From contig JAWHQI010000024.1 in the NCBI GenBank assembly GCA_033032865.1, positions 992,001 through 1,056,000 of the forward strand: a stretch of DNA of 64,000 nt, in the 5' to 3' direction. A program made the position numbers and the translations under genes. Shown piece by piece: positions 34,800 to 48,093 of this stretch (position 1 is its first letter; the number at the start of each line of letters is the position of its first letter). The stretch comes from Dactylorhiza incarnata. Lineage: Eukaryota > Streptophyta > Magnoliopsida > Asparagales > Orchidaceae. Below the pieces are notes generated by a model. It had not been told where the DNA came from. It did no database searches and saw nothing but the letters and a program-made list of their open reading frames with translations.

Positions 34800-35535
34800 G
34801 GTCTCTCCTGCCACTCCTTCCCTGGTCTTCTGTCGACCTCTTCCTACCTCGGACGATGTGTTGGTCGGCCTCCAGCTTCTTGGCCATCTCCAAGACCTTG
34901 TCCAGGTTGCTGTCGGAAAGAAAAAGGAGGGCCTGCCTCAGGTCATCACGGAGGCCCTTATAGAACCTCTTTGTGTAGCCCGCATCGTCCAACTGATACG
35001 AATCCACAAACTGGGCTAGGTGTGTGAACTCCCGGTGATACTCCACCACTGTCCTGCTTCCCTGCCTCAACTGCAGGAACCTGTCTTATAGCTCATCTCT
35101 CGCCGACTGCGGTACATAGTGCTCCAGCAATGCCGTCTTGAACTTATCCCATGAGATGTCAGCCGCCTCCAACCCAGCATAGGTGGTGTCCAGTAGTGAC
35201 TTCCACCACCTCTTCGCATGAGATTCCAAGCATGAAACCACCAAGGGTACTGCCATTTCTCTCGGGCACTGAATCCCTGCCAGAATCTCGTACATGATGT
35301 CTACCCGCTACTCAGTCCAAACAATTGTCTCCGTCCCGAGGTATGATGGAGGGGAAAGACCTCAGAAGGCACTCATCTAGTTGGCCCCGGGGTTTGGCTG
35401 AGGAGCTGGTGCCTGCTGTGCCCTGAATGCCTCCAGTATGGAAGTCAATGTTTGTCCCATCTCTGACTGCTAGAACAGGGTAGGAGTCGGTGGTGGTGGG
35501 ACGACGTTTGGAGTCGGAGGCGCTCCATGCTGCGG
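34800..35535 (-). pseudogene. Element A gag, N-terminal part
   Basis: The minus strand encodes a Pro/Gln-rich start (ILEAFRAQQAPAPQP near 35430) and the gag motif GLSPPSYLGTE near 35350. The retrotransposon gag core follows (CLESHAKRWWKSLL, LLEHYVPQSARDEL, FYKGLRDDLRQAL). In-frame stops occur at about 35480, 35385, 35370, 35310 and 35086. The first codon is unclear. It continues at 27191 after element C. Confidence 0.82.
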
Positions 35536-35734
35536 GGTAGGGTTCGTCGCAGGCTACACAATGAAATTGACACTCGTAAGGAGATTTGGCTAAAACAAAT
35601 TCAGTTACAAGTGGACTTTTTCTTGTGATTCCCCTTATGGGTACACCATTGCTTCCGCTGCTAGTTTGTCCTCAAACTAAGCTCGAGCGGGGTGGCCTAG
35701 GGTTTGTGGACTTCTTTTCTTCGGATCGAGGTTC

Positions 35735-35746
35735 CCTCTGATACTA
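35735..35746 (-). other. Element A primer binding site (degenerate)
   Basis: TAGTATCAGAGG on the minus strand, three bases from the 5' LTR; it differs from the initiator-methionine-tRNA site by one base in the first nine. Confidence 0.75.
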
Positions 35747-35749
35747 GTT

Positions 35750-38575
35750 TGTAAGACCCCATTTTTTCGCTACAAAACTGGGTCTTATGCCCAGAACCGT
35801 CGCTTTGCGGTGACACCATCACTCGGGAAGGTCGCCACTACAAAACGCCGATCCTGCCGGCCATATCGATCGCCACAGAAGAAAAATATATATTTGATTA
35901 ACTAAAAATCAAGTTCACGTCACATGAATATAATATCTCAGAATAAAAGAGGTCCACATATAGTAACTGAAATTAAGATTGTAACAATAATAAGGCCTCC
36001 TGCCCGATACATCAAATCCTCACTACAAGCCACTCGCGGAAGCAAATTAACTAATAACACCCACGAATCCTGAGATGGGTGCTCCTGTGCTAGATTGTCC
36101 CGCCTCCATCTGCACCGGCCTCTGGTGCTGCAGCATCTCCTCAGTCCCCTAAAATGATTAGGTCCACCGACCATTAGTATAAAAGGCTAAGATAATCCCC
36201 CACCCCCTTCAGTGACTCCTAGGCACCGAGCAAGAGGAATGAAGTGGAGGACAACAAGGGGTATAAACAACATCAGGTGATGGTGAATCTACTCTATGAG
36301 AAATGTCTACCACTGCGCAACAGATGGTATAGTGAGTAAGGCAGTAATAAGTAAAACAGTAATAGGCAAGGCAATAACAAGTAAAGCAGTAACAAGTAAA
36401 ACAGTAATATGTAAAACAATAATAAAGTAGAGTAACCTTGATTTATAGGAATGCCCACACAAACCTATAGACCAAGCGGTCGTTTAGCAGGGCCTATCGT
36501 ATAAAAAGTCTCATAACCAATTTATACGATAGGGGTAGGGGTTAAATGCAATGCTTATGCTATGCCATGCAGAGGTATGTAGTTTATGCTATGTACATAC
36601 AAGTGCAACTCACACACTTCGACTCTATGCGCACAGACCTTTAGTTCCCCCTTTTTGGAGCTAGCAAGACTCCCAGGATACTCCAGAGTGGCAAACGGAA
36701 GGGGTGGGTTGGGCCTCGCCCGCCTCTAGGTGGGTATCTGCACTACCTAACCTAGACTTATCGTACGCCTCAACGTTAAGAACACAACAACGGAGCTCCT
36801 GCGTACTCTTACTGGCTAGTCCACCCAGACTTTTCTTTGGCAAAGTGTTAACCACACTTACCGAGCCAAAGTATCGACGTCGGTGCGACGACCGTTAATA
36901 CTAATGACCCACCACCATCATGCACATACAATATGATTACCATTTATCTCTGAGCCATAAGCTGCCCGGGCTAACCCGCCCGTCACCATAACCTTCCGAG
37001 CCACCGACTCGCCGGACCAACCCGTCCGTACCAACCATTTCTTAAAAATCACAACAAAATTACCATGGAACATTAACACTAACACAAGCTATCTAGCAAA
37101 GTTTCATGATCATCCTAGGTTATATGAACATGTAATTCTTTTTAATAAGGAGGTGCCCTGAATAATTCTTAATTAAATCTGAGGGAATAAAAATCCTAAA
37201 ATTTCTCATAAAATTACCTATGGTTATTCCCCACTCTGAGAACTTATCCACCAAGTTCCAAGTCCATCCAAGGACATATGACCATATGTCCTTCATCAAT
37301 CCCAAAGTGCAACCCTAGGGTTTGAACTAGGGACTTACGGCATATCCATCCCAAATCACCCCAAATCATTGGGGGAGGTGTTTTATGTGTAAGAATTCTC
37401 ATTTTTAGATATTTTTGGATATCTAGGTCTGCGAATAGCAGATCACTACAGATCGGGCGGTTCTCCATCATCGTCCTAGATAGTTGGACGGTCCCCGACA
37501 GCCCATTCCGGGTGATGTTTGCGCTCGTTTTGCTGGCCACCCTTGCATCCTTCCGGCCGGCTAATGCCACCACCACCTTCATCGAGGTGGTGGCAGGCGA
37601 TTGGCGGTGGTTTGCGGACCGGTGGTGGCCGGAGGGGGGTTTTCTAGCGGGGGGCAAAGAGCTCGAAAATGAGCCCTTTCGAGAGCGTGATTCAAGCTCG
37701 ATTGAGCTCGAATTAGGCCCCAAATTGATTGAGATCAATGCACTAGGGGAGGAGAAGGGGATCAGACCTGTGTGGTGGCCTAATGTCGTGTATTCCGGCG
37801 GGTTGCCATGGCCAGAATTGGAGCTTTTGGTGTCATGCCTCTCCTGGTTTCCAGTGTCTGATTCCTCTTAGAAAGTTGGGGGGTTTTCTTCCTCTCTGAT
37901 CACTGATGGTGGTGGGGGTTTCAATTGGAGCCTTGGGAGGCTTTATTCCCGAAAGCCATTAATTATGGAGGAATTTTGGTTTCCTTTGGGGGAGGTGAAT
38001 GGGGCCTCAATCCGGCCGAGAGAAGGCTAGAAACTGCTCCTCTCCCCAAGAGGAGATGAATGTGGCCATTAATGGGGGAGAGCCTTATGAGGGTCAATTG
38101 ACCCTTAATAGGCCACTTTGACTAAAACAGGGATTGTAGTTGACTTAAGTCAAATTGGCCAAATTGGTGGCCCCATGATGAGGCTTTTTGGTCAATTGGG
38201 TCCTTAATATCCTCATAAGGGTAGGGGCATGGTCAATTTGGCATGGTGGAGGCCAATTGACCATAATTAGGCTACTTTGACAAATTTAGGGTTAGGGTTG
38301 ACTTTAGTCAAATTGGCCTCTTTGGTTGACCCCAATGGGTCATTGGTGCTCCAAGGGACCCATAATGGTTTAGGGATGCTATGGTGGGGTCAAATGGTCA
38401 AGTTGAGGCCCTAAAGTCCAACCCTTGGCTTGGTATCTGGAAATTGCTATTTGCAGACCATTGTGGTTTTCCTCCTTGCCTAAGCTCACATGGTCTTTTG
38501 TGTCTCCTATGGTTTTGTCATGAACTAGTCATGACAAAAACATCTTAGTGGTCTGGTTGTTTGAGGGTTGTTACA
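35750..38575 (-). repeat. Element A 5' LTR
   Basis: 2826 bases, starting TGTAAGACCCC on the plus strand and ending TTGTTACA. Its plus-strand left part (GGGTCTTATGCCCAGAACC, then a CTAGG...GTACGCC block near 36716-36770) is homologous to LTR G at 52322. Apparent ORFs in it (for example 37512-37871) have no family resemblance and are not called. Confidence 0.85.
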
Positions 38576-39560
38576 GAGCCGACTCCGAGCAATTTCAGGA
38601 ACCACGTTTGCCAACATACAATGGGGAATCTGATCCAGCCACAGATCTTCAAGCCTTCGAGTCGGTTGTTGCCCTGAAAACTCTCACCGATTCTACTAAA
38701 TGTAAACTCCTTGTAACATCCTTCGATGGAAAAGCAAGGGAATGATTCTATGGATTGCATCATCAATCCATCGGTTGCTTCACAGAGCTATGGAGAGAAT
38801 TCTTGCTATGATTCTCTACTTCAAAGAAGAGGAAAAGCGGCCCGGTGACCCTATTCGAAATAAGGCAGCTTGAAGACGAGACATGTGTTCGTTTTGTTGA
38901 TCATTTTCAAAAAGAGATCATGGAGATACAAAACGTCGACCCAGAATTATATAGAGTTGCTCTGATCCATGGCCTAAGAGAAGGGCCACTCAAATTCGAA
39001 GCCAATATCAGAGATCCAAAGACTTATTAGGAGATGATTAGCTTAGCAAACATGTTCATCATGGGTGAAAAGAGTAACCTAGGCTACTTTGCAAAGCTGC
39101 TCAATGATAAGGCCCCATCAATTCCTCTTCCACTTATCATCAGCAATACCACCATCAACTTCGGCTGGATTTCGAACCTCGTGCTCAAAGGGGAAGACAT
39201 TTCAGGCATAAACAACCTTCCTTCAGCCATCAACAGTTTCGGGAGCAGAAACTGCCATTGGCCGCCACACCCACTCCATCCATGGCAATTCCATAGATAA
39301 TGCCAGTGTATCTGCCACAATACACTGCACCATCACCTCCAGTTGCTCCTACCACTCAGTATGATGATTCTCAAGAATCCTTCACTCCCCTCAATGTCAC
39401 CATGAACTAAGTTGTTCAAATTTTGCAAAAAAGGCCTAACTTCAAGAGACCGGCTCCCCTAAAGTTGGATGTCAGAAACCGCAATCCAAACCTCTTATAT
39501 GAATACCATAAGGAGGGAGGGAATCTGACCGAAAATTGTCGAGCCCTCCACTTGTTAATT
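38576..39560 (+). pseudogene. Element F gag fragment
   Basis: The frame reads LPTYNGESDPATDLQAFES, a Tat-type gag start after a missing N-terminus, then FSTSKKRKSG, LFEIRQLEDETCVRFVDHF and ALIHGLREGPLKFE. The same motifs occur in the gag of element H (FSTSKKRKKDAEALFKIRQ and IVGLREGFFKMDL). In-frame stops fall at about 38743, 38809, 39028 and 39298. A histidine/cysteine cluster (YHKEGGNLTENC near 39500) takes the place of a canonical zinc knuckle. Confidence 0.8.
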
Positions 39561-39571
39561 GAAAGACTCTT

Positions 39572-42500
39572 GTGAGAGGGAAAGTTACACGGTCTGGTTT
39601 GAAAAGAGATTCCTACCAAACTGTCAACTTCAAGGGCAAGGAGACAGTAGAGGTCAACTGGGAATGCGCTGATGTGGAGGATGTCAGATATTATGGCGAC
39701 ATCCATCCTTCTACAAAATGCATCAAAGTAAATGATGAGGGTCCTCTCGGTAACATTTATTGCATTCATGGAGGGGTTGGACCTAAGTCTTCTCGGAAGT
39801 CGAGCGTTGCGAGAGTCTTCCGTCAAGAAGTAGCAATCGCTTCCACCTCCGCACCAGAGAGGGCGGTTGTCACTTTCAGCCAAGATGATCTTCCTCCGAA
39901 TGCGAATCCATTTGACGAAGTCGTGGTAATTAAAGCCATAATTGAAAATTACACGGTGCACAAAATCCTGATTGATACAGGAAGTTCTGTCAATCTCCTT
40001 TTTTGCCCAACTTTCGAAGCCCTAAAGAACAAAAAGCCTCTGCTTTCCATAGAAGGGCTCCTCTATAGGTTTTGTTGAGAGAAAAAAAGAAGTGGAAGGG
40101 TGCGTAAAGCTTCTGGTATCATTGGGAGGAATAACAAAACTTATTAACTTTATGATGGTGGATGCCCCAAGCAGCTATTGTGCCATCTTCGGAAGGCTCA
40201 TTTTGAATGCTTATCGATCAGTTGTGTCTACTTTCCACCTGGCTCTCTAATTTGCAGCAGAAGGGAGGCAATATCGGATTCGAAGTGAACCAAATGTGTC
40301 CCAGGAGTGTTATGTCAGAACAATCAACATGATTACAGATACTCCACTTTTCGAGTCTCCGAATGTTGTCCTTGAAGTGGCCAAGCTTCTAGAAGTTGTC
40401 GAAGAAAATAGGGAGCGAGAAGGGGCTCATCTGGAACCTGCCCAGGTGACCCAAGAAGTCCCCATTGCTGAAGGGGAAGAGAAGAAGCTTGTCATCAATG
40501 TGGAACTGCCCGAGGAAGAGAAGGTCCAGCTGATCTCCTGCCTTTTGAAGAATTTGGATGTCTTCGCCTGGTCGGCAGAAGATATGCCAGGAGTGGACCC
40601 AAATGTTGCTTGCCACCATCTCAACATCTCCCCCGACTTCAAGCCGGTTCAACAAAAGAAAAGGGAGGTGGCAACCAAGCTGAACAGTGCCAATCAAAGA
40701 AGAAGTCAACAAACTTCTTAAGGCAAATTTTATTTCTGAAATTCAATACCCACCTGGATGTCGAACGATGTAATGGTGAAAAAATCAGGGAGGAAATGGC
40801 AGATGTGTGTGGATTTCACGAAACTCAATAAAGAGTGTCCTAAAGATTGTTACCTGTTACCTCAGATAGATGTTTTAGTTGATTCCGCGGTTGTGTATAA
40901 TTTTATGAGCTTTCTAGATGCATTCTCCGGGTACCATCAAATTAAAATGCATAAGCCCGACATACCTCATACGTCTTTCATCACGAATGATGGTTGCTAT
41001 TTATATCTTATGATGCCATTTGGCCTCAAGAATGCGGGTGCTACATACCAGAGAATGATGGACACGGTTTTTAAACAATAAAAGGGGAGAAACCTCGAAG
41101 TTTATGTTGACGACCTTCTCTTAAAAAGCAAGACCTTTTCAACACATCTGAAAGACCTCGTAAAGACGTTCGCTACTCTACGGAGGTTAAAGCTAAAATT
41201 AAACATATTGAAATGTGTGTTTGGAGCAAACAAAGGGAAGTTTCGCAGACATCTTCTCACCCCAGATGGCCTTGCACCAAATACAGACAAGGTGAAGGTT
41301 ATTCTTGATATGACCCCTCCTCGCAATCCGAAAGAGGTTCAGCAATTGGGAGGAAGGTTACCATGTTTGAGCCGGTTCATCTCCAGGCCAGGAGATAAAA
41401 GCGCTCCATTCTTTAAAACACTCCGGGGAGGATCCATGTTCGAGTGGAATGAGGAGTGTAACAAAGCTTTTGAGCAATTAAAGATACAATTAACGTCAAC
41501 CCCTCCAATCCAAAGCCCTCGCGAAGGGGAAATATTATTCTTATATTTAGGGGTCGGCCCAGATGAAGTAAGTTCCGTTCTTATTCGGGAGGAGAAGAAG
41601 AAGCAGTTTCCGATTTATTATGTCAGTCATATCCTTACAGATGCGGAAACTAGATATTCAATCTTGGAAAAGCTAGCTCTAGCTTTGGTTTTGTCATCTC
41701 GCAGACTTCGCCCTTACTTTCAAGACCATCCTATTCAGGTGGTTTCAGATCATCCTCTGAGAAGTATTCTGGAAAAACCATACCATTCAGGAAGATTAGC
41801 TTAATGGGCCATAGAGCTAAGCGAGTTTGAAATATCTTATATCCCCAAGACAGCAATCAAGGCACAAGTACTGGCTAATTCCCTGTTAGATACAACCGAG
41901 ATTGATCCCGAGCAGATAGAAAGATCTCCTTTGGCCTAGATTATCTATGTAGATGGGGCCTCAGGTAGAAACTCTGCAGGAGCTGGAGTCGTCTTGATCA
42001 ACCCAAATGCTATTAAATTAGAACAGGCCATCAAGTTCTTTTTTTCGGTCACGAACAACCAAGCAGAGTATGAAGCACTCCTGGCCAGTCTAAGACTTGC
42101 GAAAGAGCTGGGGATAAAGCACGTACATGTTAAAACAGACTCCCTTGTGATGGCTTCACAAGTACTGGGAAATTTCGAGACAAGGGAGCCAATGCTGAGG
42201 AAGTATCTATTACTGGCTAAAAAAGAAATTGTGAGATTCAAAACTTTCATCATCAAACATATCCCAAGGACATAGAATGAAGAGGCAGATGAATTGTCAA
42301 AATTTGGACTTCCATCAGGAGGGGTAACCTCAGAACTCTTCCATCCGGCAACAGAAGAAGGAGAATTAATGCCGATTGATCAACATCCTTCTTGGAAGGA
42401 TCCTTTCGAGTTGTATTTGTCTAAAGGAGAGTTTCATCCGTCCATAAAAGACAAGAAGAGATTCAGGAGAAAAGCAACCTATTATTGTTTATTGGCAGGA

Positions 42501-43645
42501 GTTCTATACAGAAAAACTCTCATTTCTCCTCTAGCAAGATGTGTCTCGGAGAAGGAAGTTCCTGTAATACTCCAAGAAGTTCATTCAGGAGAATGTGGGA
42601 TGCATTCAGGGTCAAAAACTTTAGAGAAGAGAATCTTGAGACAAGGATATTTTTGGCCAACAATGAGGAAAGATGCAGAAGCATTCGCCAAGCGATGCGT
42701 TCAGTGTCAAAAGTTTTCTCCACTTCAACTTCGACTAGCCCAAACACTCAGATCAATAACAACGCCTTGGCCATTCGCAGTTTGGGGGATGGATCTTATC
42801 AGATCCTTCCCAACCGCTAGTGGACAACGTCTCTTTATAATCATTCTGATTGACTACTTCAGCATGTGGATTGAAGCAAAGGCGTTAGCCAAAACCACTA
42901 CGCAGATTGTCAAAACTTCATCTGAGGAGAAATTATCTGCCGACATGGAATTCCGTTGGCTATTGTTACCGATAATGGTCCTCAATTTAACAATCCAGAA
43001 ATGATCAGTTTCTGTGATTAGATTGGGATTGAGTTGCGATTCTCCTCAGTACATCATACTTAGAGTAATGGACAGGTAGAAGCTGCGAATAAACAAATCA
43101 TGTATCTTCTGCAGAAGAAATTTTTGAATCAAAAAGGCAACTGGGCGGAACAACTCCCTTCCGTCCTTTGGACTCTTCGGATTACACCAACTTCGGCCAC
43201 AAGAGAAACACCATTCAAATTGTCTCATGGTTCAGAAGCACACATTCAAGTAGAATTTGAAGTAACGAGTCCCAGAGTTATGTATGCGAAACAAGGGGAC
43301 GAAGCTTGGATGGAGGCAAATGATGAAGGAATAAAATATAGCTTGGATTTCATCGACGAATTTCAGGATGAAGCAACTATAAGGCAAGAGGAAGTGAAGA
43401 GAAGAATGGCTAGACACTTTGATAAGAACGTCAGAATCAAACAATTCACAGTTGGAGATATTGTAGTAAAAAAGGTGGACGCTGCAACCAGAACGGGTAT
43501 TGTTGGAAAATTAAATCCCAACTGGGCATGACCCTTTATCGTCAAGGAAGTACTGAAGAGTGGGGCTTATCGTCTTCAGACAAGTGTTGGAGAAGATATT
43601 TCACATACCTGGAGCGGCGACGATTTGAAACGGTTCTATCCTTGA
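39572..43645 (+). pseudogene. Element F pol: protease, RT, RNase H, second RNase H, integrase
   Basis: The protease keeps DTGSS near 39980. A frame change follows, then the pre-RT linker (40296-40721, with DVFAWSAEDMPG) and RT (CVDFTKLNKECPKDC, MMPFGLKNAGATYQ, catalytic YVDDLLLKS near 41104). RNase H follows (ILEKLALALVLSSRRLRPYF), and the second RNase H (YVDGASGRNSAGAG, NNQAEYEALLASL, 41945-42275). The integrase zinc finger (HSGECGMHSG, then CVQCQKF) leads to a core split by a frameshift near 42925, after which TDNGPQF and NGQVEAANK are seen. Stops at about 43018, 43060 and 43528 break the C-terminus. Pol ends at TGA 43643-43645. The element is long inactive. Confidence 0.85.
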
Positions 43646-43989
43646 TATGTTATATCTTTCTAATTGTTTGCATTTTGAATATTGAATGAAAAGCCCCATA
43701 TTGACACTTTTCCTTGTCTGGTGAATTTGTATTTTTACTATCCCTCGCTGAACCTTGGAGACATCGCCAAGTTCTTCTTGAACCCCTATAGATTGTAGTC
43801 ATTAGCGTAATACCATGAGGATCATGTGTAGAAGGAGTTTTCGCACACGTGTAGTGGAAGCTTGCCAATTCCTATGCGGTGGTCTTCAGAATTTTGGATC
43901 CCGGTCGGTATCTAACACACCTCTGCATCAAGGGAGGTTTGGGTGACTGTTAGCTCTACCGTGCCTCGAAAGGGATATAGTTACAACTT

Positions 43990-44400
43990 TGATGATCTTT
44001 CTGAGGAAAGCAATGTCGGTATAGCCTCCGCGGCATAATCACACCTGCCTAACTGATCATCTTAGTCTGTGACCATCGAATACTCCTAGGTACTCTCCAG
44101 TGGTGCCTACAGGGGACCCACAACTGAGTTGATCTCTCTGAGGAAAGCAATGTTTGCTGTATAAGCCCACCTGCCCAATTGATTAACTCAGCTTGTAACC
44201 CTAGGCAAGAGGGCAGTTGAGTCGTCGAAATTTGTACAGCTCTGATGACCACTTGAGGAAAGCAATGCTTGCTACCTAAGCGCACCTGCCCACTTGGTCA
44301 TCTGAGTCTGTAATTCTTTTACTTCTTTATAGAAAATTCTTTTCCTCTAATGGGTTTTTATGACCATTTGAGGGAAGCAGTGTTTATCAGGTACAAGCAT
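43990..44400 (+). repeat. Diverged tandem repeats downstream of element F pol
   Basis: Four units of roughly 115-125 bases begin near 43998, 44133, 44248 and 44366. Each has a core like TGAGGAAAGCAATG, then CACCTGCC, then a CAGTCTGTAA-like end. The array runs into a 25-base C run at 44407-44431. Confidence 0.7.
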
Positions 44401-45039
44401 TTGCCGCCCCCCCCCCCCCCCCCCCCCCCCCACCCAGGTTACTTAAAGATTCATAACTTTAAGACCGGGCGGCTTAGCCTCTTAATCCGATCGGCTTGAA
44501 TGGTAATATCTCGGGTTGAGAAAAGTGGCAGCATAATATGCTAGCCAGGTAGATAAAGAAAACAGGTTATTTCGGGAAGCCGCAAGATAATATTTTCGAC
44601 TTGAAACAATCGAGTCAAGGTTTTCGTTCTAATAGACAGCCGTTCTTCCTGATTAAAAGATGTTGTTGATGATAATTCTAATCGATCGGCTTATGACTGT
44701 TATTCGATCGGCTTGTAATTAATCTGATCATAATAAATGCGAGCTGGTGTTATTCGCCTGGTCTGACTAAATTTGTTTATAAGCTGATGCTATAGATTAT
44801 CGTGGCAAAAGTTGACATTACTTGCTCGGTTTGAAATAATTCAATTATAAAAGTTATGAGCCAATACAATTCGCTGGTATTATAAGAACTATTCGCTCAA
44901 TCTACATGGATTTATAAATGAGAGTCATGAACCATCATAATTCATTGATATTATGGTATTACTCGCTTGGTTTGAATTAATTCGCTTACGAGAAATTGGT
45001 CGAGGTATATTCTCACAATATTGAAATCCGTTCTAGAAT

Positions 45040-45690
45040 TCAGATTATTAGTCGCCCGCATTACTAATTGATCGCGCGACTCGATGCTTATAGTCTGAAC
45101 TTGTGAAAATAATACGCTAGAGCTCAAACTATTGATCGCTCGGACTGCAACGTGACCACGCAACTTGACGATTACTGTCTGAACTTATGAAAACAATCTC
45201 ATTACCTCAAGACAATTATTCTCGTTAGATCCCTGAATATTTGGAATTTACACTGACATACGCCCGAGTTACAAAATAGTCGCGCTGCTTGATACTTCTT
45301 ATATTGGACTTGCGAGAACATTATCTTATTTTTCATGAGATCAAGGCGACCACTCATGATTGAATTCTTGAATGAATATTCGGAATGCAAACTATTGTTC
45401 GCCCAGGATGCAATCTGTCAGCACGACTTGATGTTTATAATCAGAACTTGTGAAAATATTATCTCCGACGGTTTCATATCGTGATTCATCTTTACAGAAT
45501 CAGGATCTACCCCAGAACTAAAGTGCTAAAACCATCCGAGCAATATTCTACGGTATTCAGACAAGTGTCCACTCTGAATTTTTGTATATACAAAATGAAA
45601 ACAACTAGTCGCCCGAATTGGTTATTAGTCGCGCGATCTGATACTAATTATCCGAGCTGACAGAATATTGTCTCTGGCGGATTCAATAAA
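45040..45690 (+). repeat. Second diverged repeat set in the element F spacer
   Basis: About five loosely similar units begin near 45050, 45135, 45270, 45398 and 45605. They share a GTCGCCCG-like word, a GTCGCGCGA-like word about 25 bases later and a CTGAACTTGTGAAAAT-like word. Spacing is irregular, so this is old. Confidence 0.5.
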
Positions 45691-45889
45691 GGACTTGCAG
45701 TTTAAAAGAAAGAATGATGAAACAAAAGGTCGCATATGAACATCTACAAGTAAAGTCGCAAAGACAAACAGTTGAACAGGTAACTATATTTTTCATTAAG
45801 GTTCTTAAAAAATACTTTTATAATTGTTCAATCCGACCGACTAACATAATTAAGCCGTCAGATATAAAGTAAAAATAGACGCAAAACAA

Positions 45890-47719
45890 CTAATCGCCCG
45901 ATCTAAGTTTTTTAACCGTAGGGGAACTTAAGTCTCTGCCACCTTCGATATCAACATAAGGCGAATAATCTCCGCTGACCGATGAAGAACTCGTTGATTC
46001 GCTGCTAGAGCTGCTCAAGCCTCCTGTCCCCTGGCTCTTAACTCGATCGGCCTCTTCTTCGCTATCTTTGGCTTCAGAAACCGAATCATTTCTATGTTCG
46101 CCATCATCAGCGGCTTGATTTTCTTCCTTCTCGACCCCATCTCCTTCTTCATCGGCTTCATCATCATCTTCTTCTTCCTCTGAACCGGTTTCATCAACTT
46201 TATTCTTACCCTTGGCATTGCAGGTAATATCATCCAGCTTCTTATTCAGGGATGGATAGACAGCCAAAAAGTTAAAGTCTTCGAAACCCGAGGCCAAACC
46301 GTCGAGCTCCCTCAGGCGGCGTAAAGCTATATTGATCCCCTTGACGACGTGGGGAAAGACCTCATCTTGAAACACCGGTTTATCTATGTCATATTTTTTC
46401 TGTCAAAAGAATAAAGGTTAGACCGCGCGGCTTAAGGAACTCGGCCTCCTTTAACCGCGCGTTCTCCCGCGCAAGTTCATCGTATTTTTTCTCTAAATGA
46501 CTATGAGCTGATATTAACCGCCTATATGACATCCCCATGAAGTAATTAGTCTCAAAGCTTGCACTGACCTGCGCGGCTTGCTTGGACAACTCCTCCGGAA
46601 TCTCCTTGAGCTTCTTCAAATTTTTCCGGCCAAACAGAGAAACACCGGCGGTTACTGCGTGGCGGCTTATTTTCTCGCTCCCCCAATACGGGAGCACGGT
46701 TGATACTTGCACACAGTCGCCGTCTGGGTGCCAGCGTAAGGTCGAACCGCCTTGTAAGTCTTTGGGGTTGCCGCAGAAACTCGCCAGAAGAAGCCGAGTC
46801 CTCCTTTTCAGTACCTGCGACCTTCTCCTCTTCTGCCTTTTCTCCCTTTGCATCAAAATTAGGCCGCCCGGGCTTATCGGTTTGTTCTTCGGGACTAGAG
46901 CAGCAACTGAAAAAAAAGAATGAATTTATTATACAAACCGCGCGAACAGCGATGACGAATTGTTATATAAACCGCGCGGCCAGAAAATTAATATATTCTC
47001 AGAAGCTTACCGCCCTCGGGTTGGACATTTTCTAACTCTCCGAGCAGGGGAATGTAGTAGTTCACATCAAGCCGCTCGTCCTTGATGAACCGGTAGATTT
47101 CCAGCTCTACACCTTCAACATCGCGCTGTTGAAAGACCTCTTCCCGCACCTGCGGGTTGACCTGCAGTAATCCAAGTTGGCCCTCGAATATCAGATATCT
47201 TTCAGACCAATTTGGGATCTTGTTCGCCAGGTTCACTACTTTGAGTCCTTTGCACCCAAAGTACAGGTGCCCTCTGAATATCTTCGTCCCGGCGTCTGGA
47301 ATAGACCGCATGGAGAAGAACTTCCTAAACAGGCTAATGGAAAAGCGGACTCCTTCAGACCGCGGGTAAGAAATGAAGTTGTTGATCGTCGCTATGGATT
47401 TCGGGGGGAGTTGCCCGGGAATGACTCCGTAGTGGTCAAAAATCGCAATAACTTCAAGAAGCAGCGGGAACTTGAAGCCGTTGTCGAAGTGATCAATACA
47501 AATTGCGATTTGGGAAGAAGTGGAGGAGTTGATTTGCTCATCGTGCAAAGGAAGCCGCGCGAACAGGTGGCTTCCCTCCATATGCTTCTACATATAATCA
47601 TTCAACTCTGCTTGAGTCAAACGACATTCCTTATGGTCGGCCAAATGAAAAGCGAAAGCCGCGTCAGTTCGGATGGCTGCAACTTTCTCAGACCGCATGG
47701 ACTTGCTCTTAGCCCGCAT
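45890..47719 (-). pseudogene. Antisense gene 1 of element F (putative 'gypsy-type transposase' family protein, multi-exon)
   Basis: The ATG at 47719 starts MRAKSKSMRSEKV. One TAG near 47585 breaks an otherwise open frame. The central part (FPLLLEVIAIFDHYGVIPG near 47440-47500) resembles the plant 'putative gypsy-type transposon' domain (Pfam PF04195), found in genes antisense to pol in some Tat elements; its function is unknown. A 104-nt intron is likely at 46907-47010 (donor GTAAGC, acceptor TTTTTTTTCAG) and restores the frame. A second intron near 46380-46440 is needed. After the first intron come a predicted coiled coil (HLEKKYDELARENARLKEAE) and an acidic Glu/Asp-rich, Ser-rich tail. The role is unknown; a Gag-like or RNA-binding part is only a guess. 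Confidence 0.65.
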
Positions 47720-47757
47720 CTTGAATGTTGTTGAAGAAGTCTCCGGAATGTCTGCTA

Positions 47758-47766
47758 CTTATAGAG
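47758..47766 (-). promoter_or_regulatory. TATA box of antisense gene 1
   Basis: CTCTATAAG on the minus strand lies about 40 bases upstream of the ATG at 47719, which would leave a very short leader. Confidence 0.5.
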
Positions 47767-48093
47767 TCCATGACCTGCAAATAGCCAAAAACAATGGCGG
47801 CTAACCAACTTAACCGCGCGACCAGCAACCTGAATATTCACAGTATTTTACAGCAGAAAACCGCAAGTATTCAACACAAGCCGCACGACTTGCAGAATAA
47901 TTTAAAGATAACACGAATATTCTAAGTACTCAAATGCAGAAATCGCAAGTTTGCAGCACAAGCCGCACGGACTATAATTCAGATATATCATAAATATTAA
48001 AAATCATCACCAAGCAAGCACGCAATGTTTGGGGGTTGTCCTGAAGACCGAATAAAAAATATTACAGACACATTGTTCTCAAAAATGAATCAC

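Larger units (their letters stand above)
1..38575 (-). mobile_element. Element A: Tekay/Del-type Ty3/gypsy chromovirus, interrupted by three insertions
   Basis: Reading on the minus strand the order is 5' LTR, primer binding site, gag with a zinc knuckle, protease, reverse transcriptase, RNase H, integrase, chromodomain-like C-terminus and 3' LTR, which is the Ty3/gypsy chromovirus order. The 3' LTR is almost wholly outside the window; only its last 36 bases are seen, and they match the outer end of the LTR at 35750-38575. The body is split by a solo LTR at 474-1443, by element B at 3509-25741 and by element C at 27192-34794. Removing each insertion and one TSD copy rejoins the protein frame. 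It carries many nonsense codons and is dead. It sits inside the gag of element F; the expected right TSD is GAGCC (38576-38580), while the left copy lies outside the window. Confidence 0.9.

Noticed and set aside
37512..37871. 119-codon frame in the A 5' LTR
   Set aside because: An equal frame exists on the opposite strand, the sequence is GC-biased, no motif is present and it lies in an LTR.
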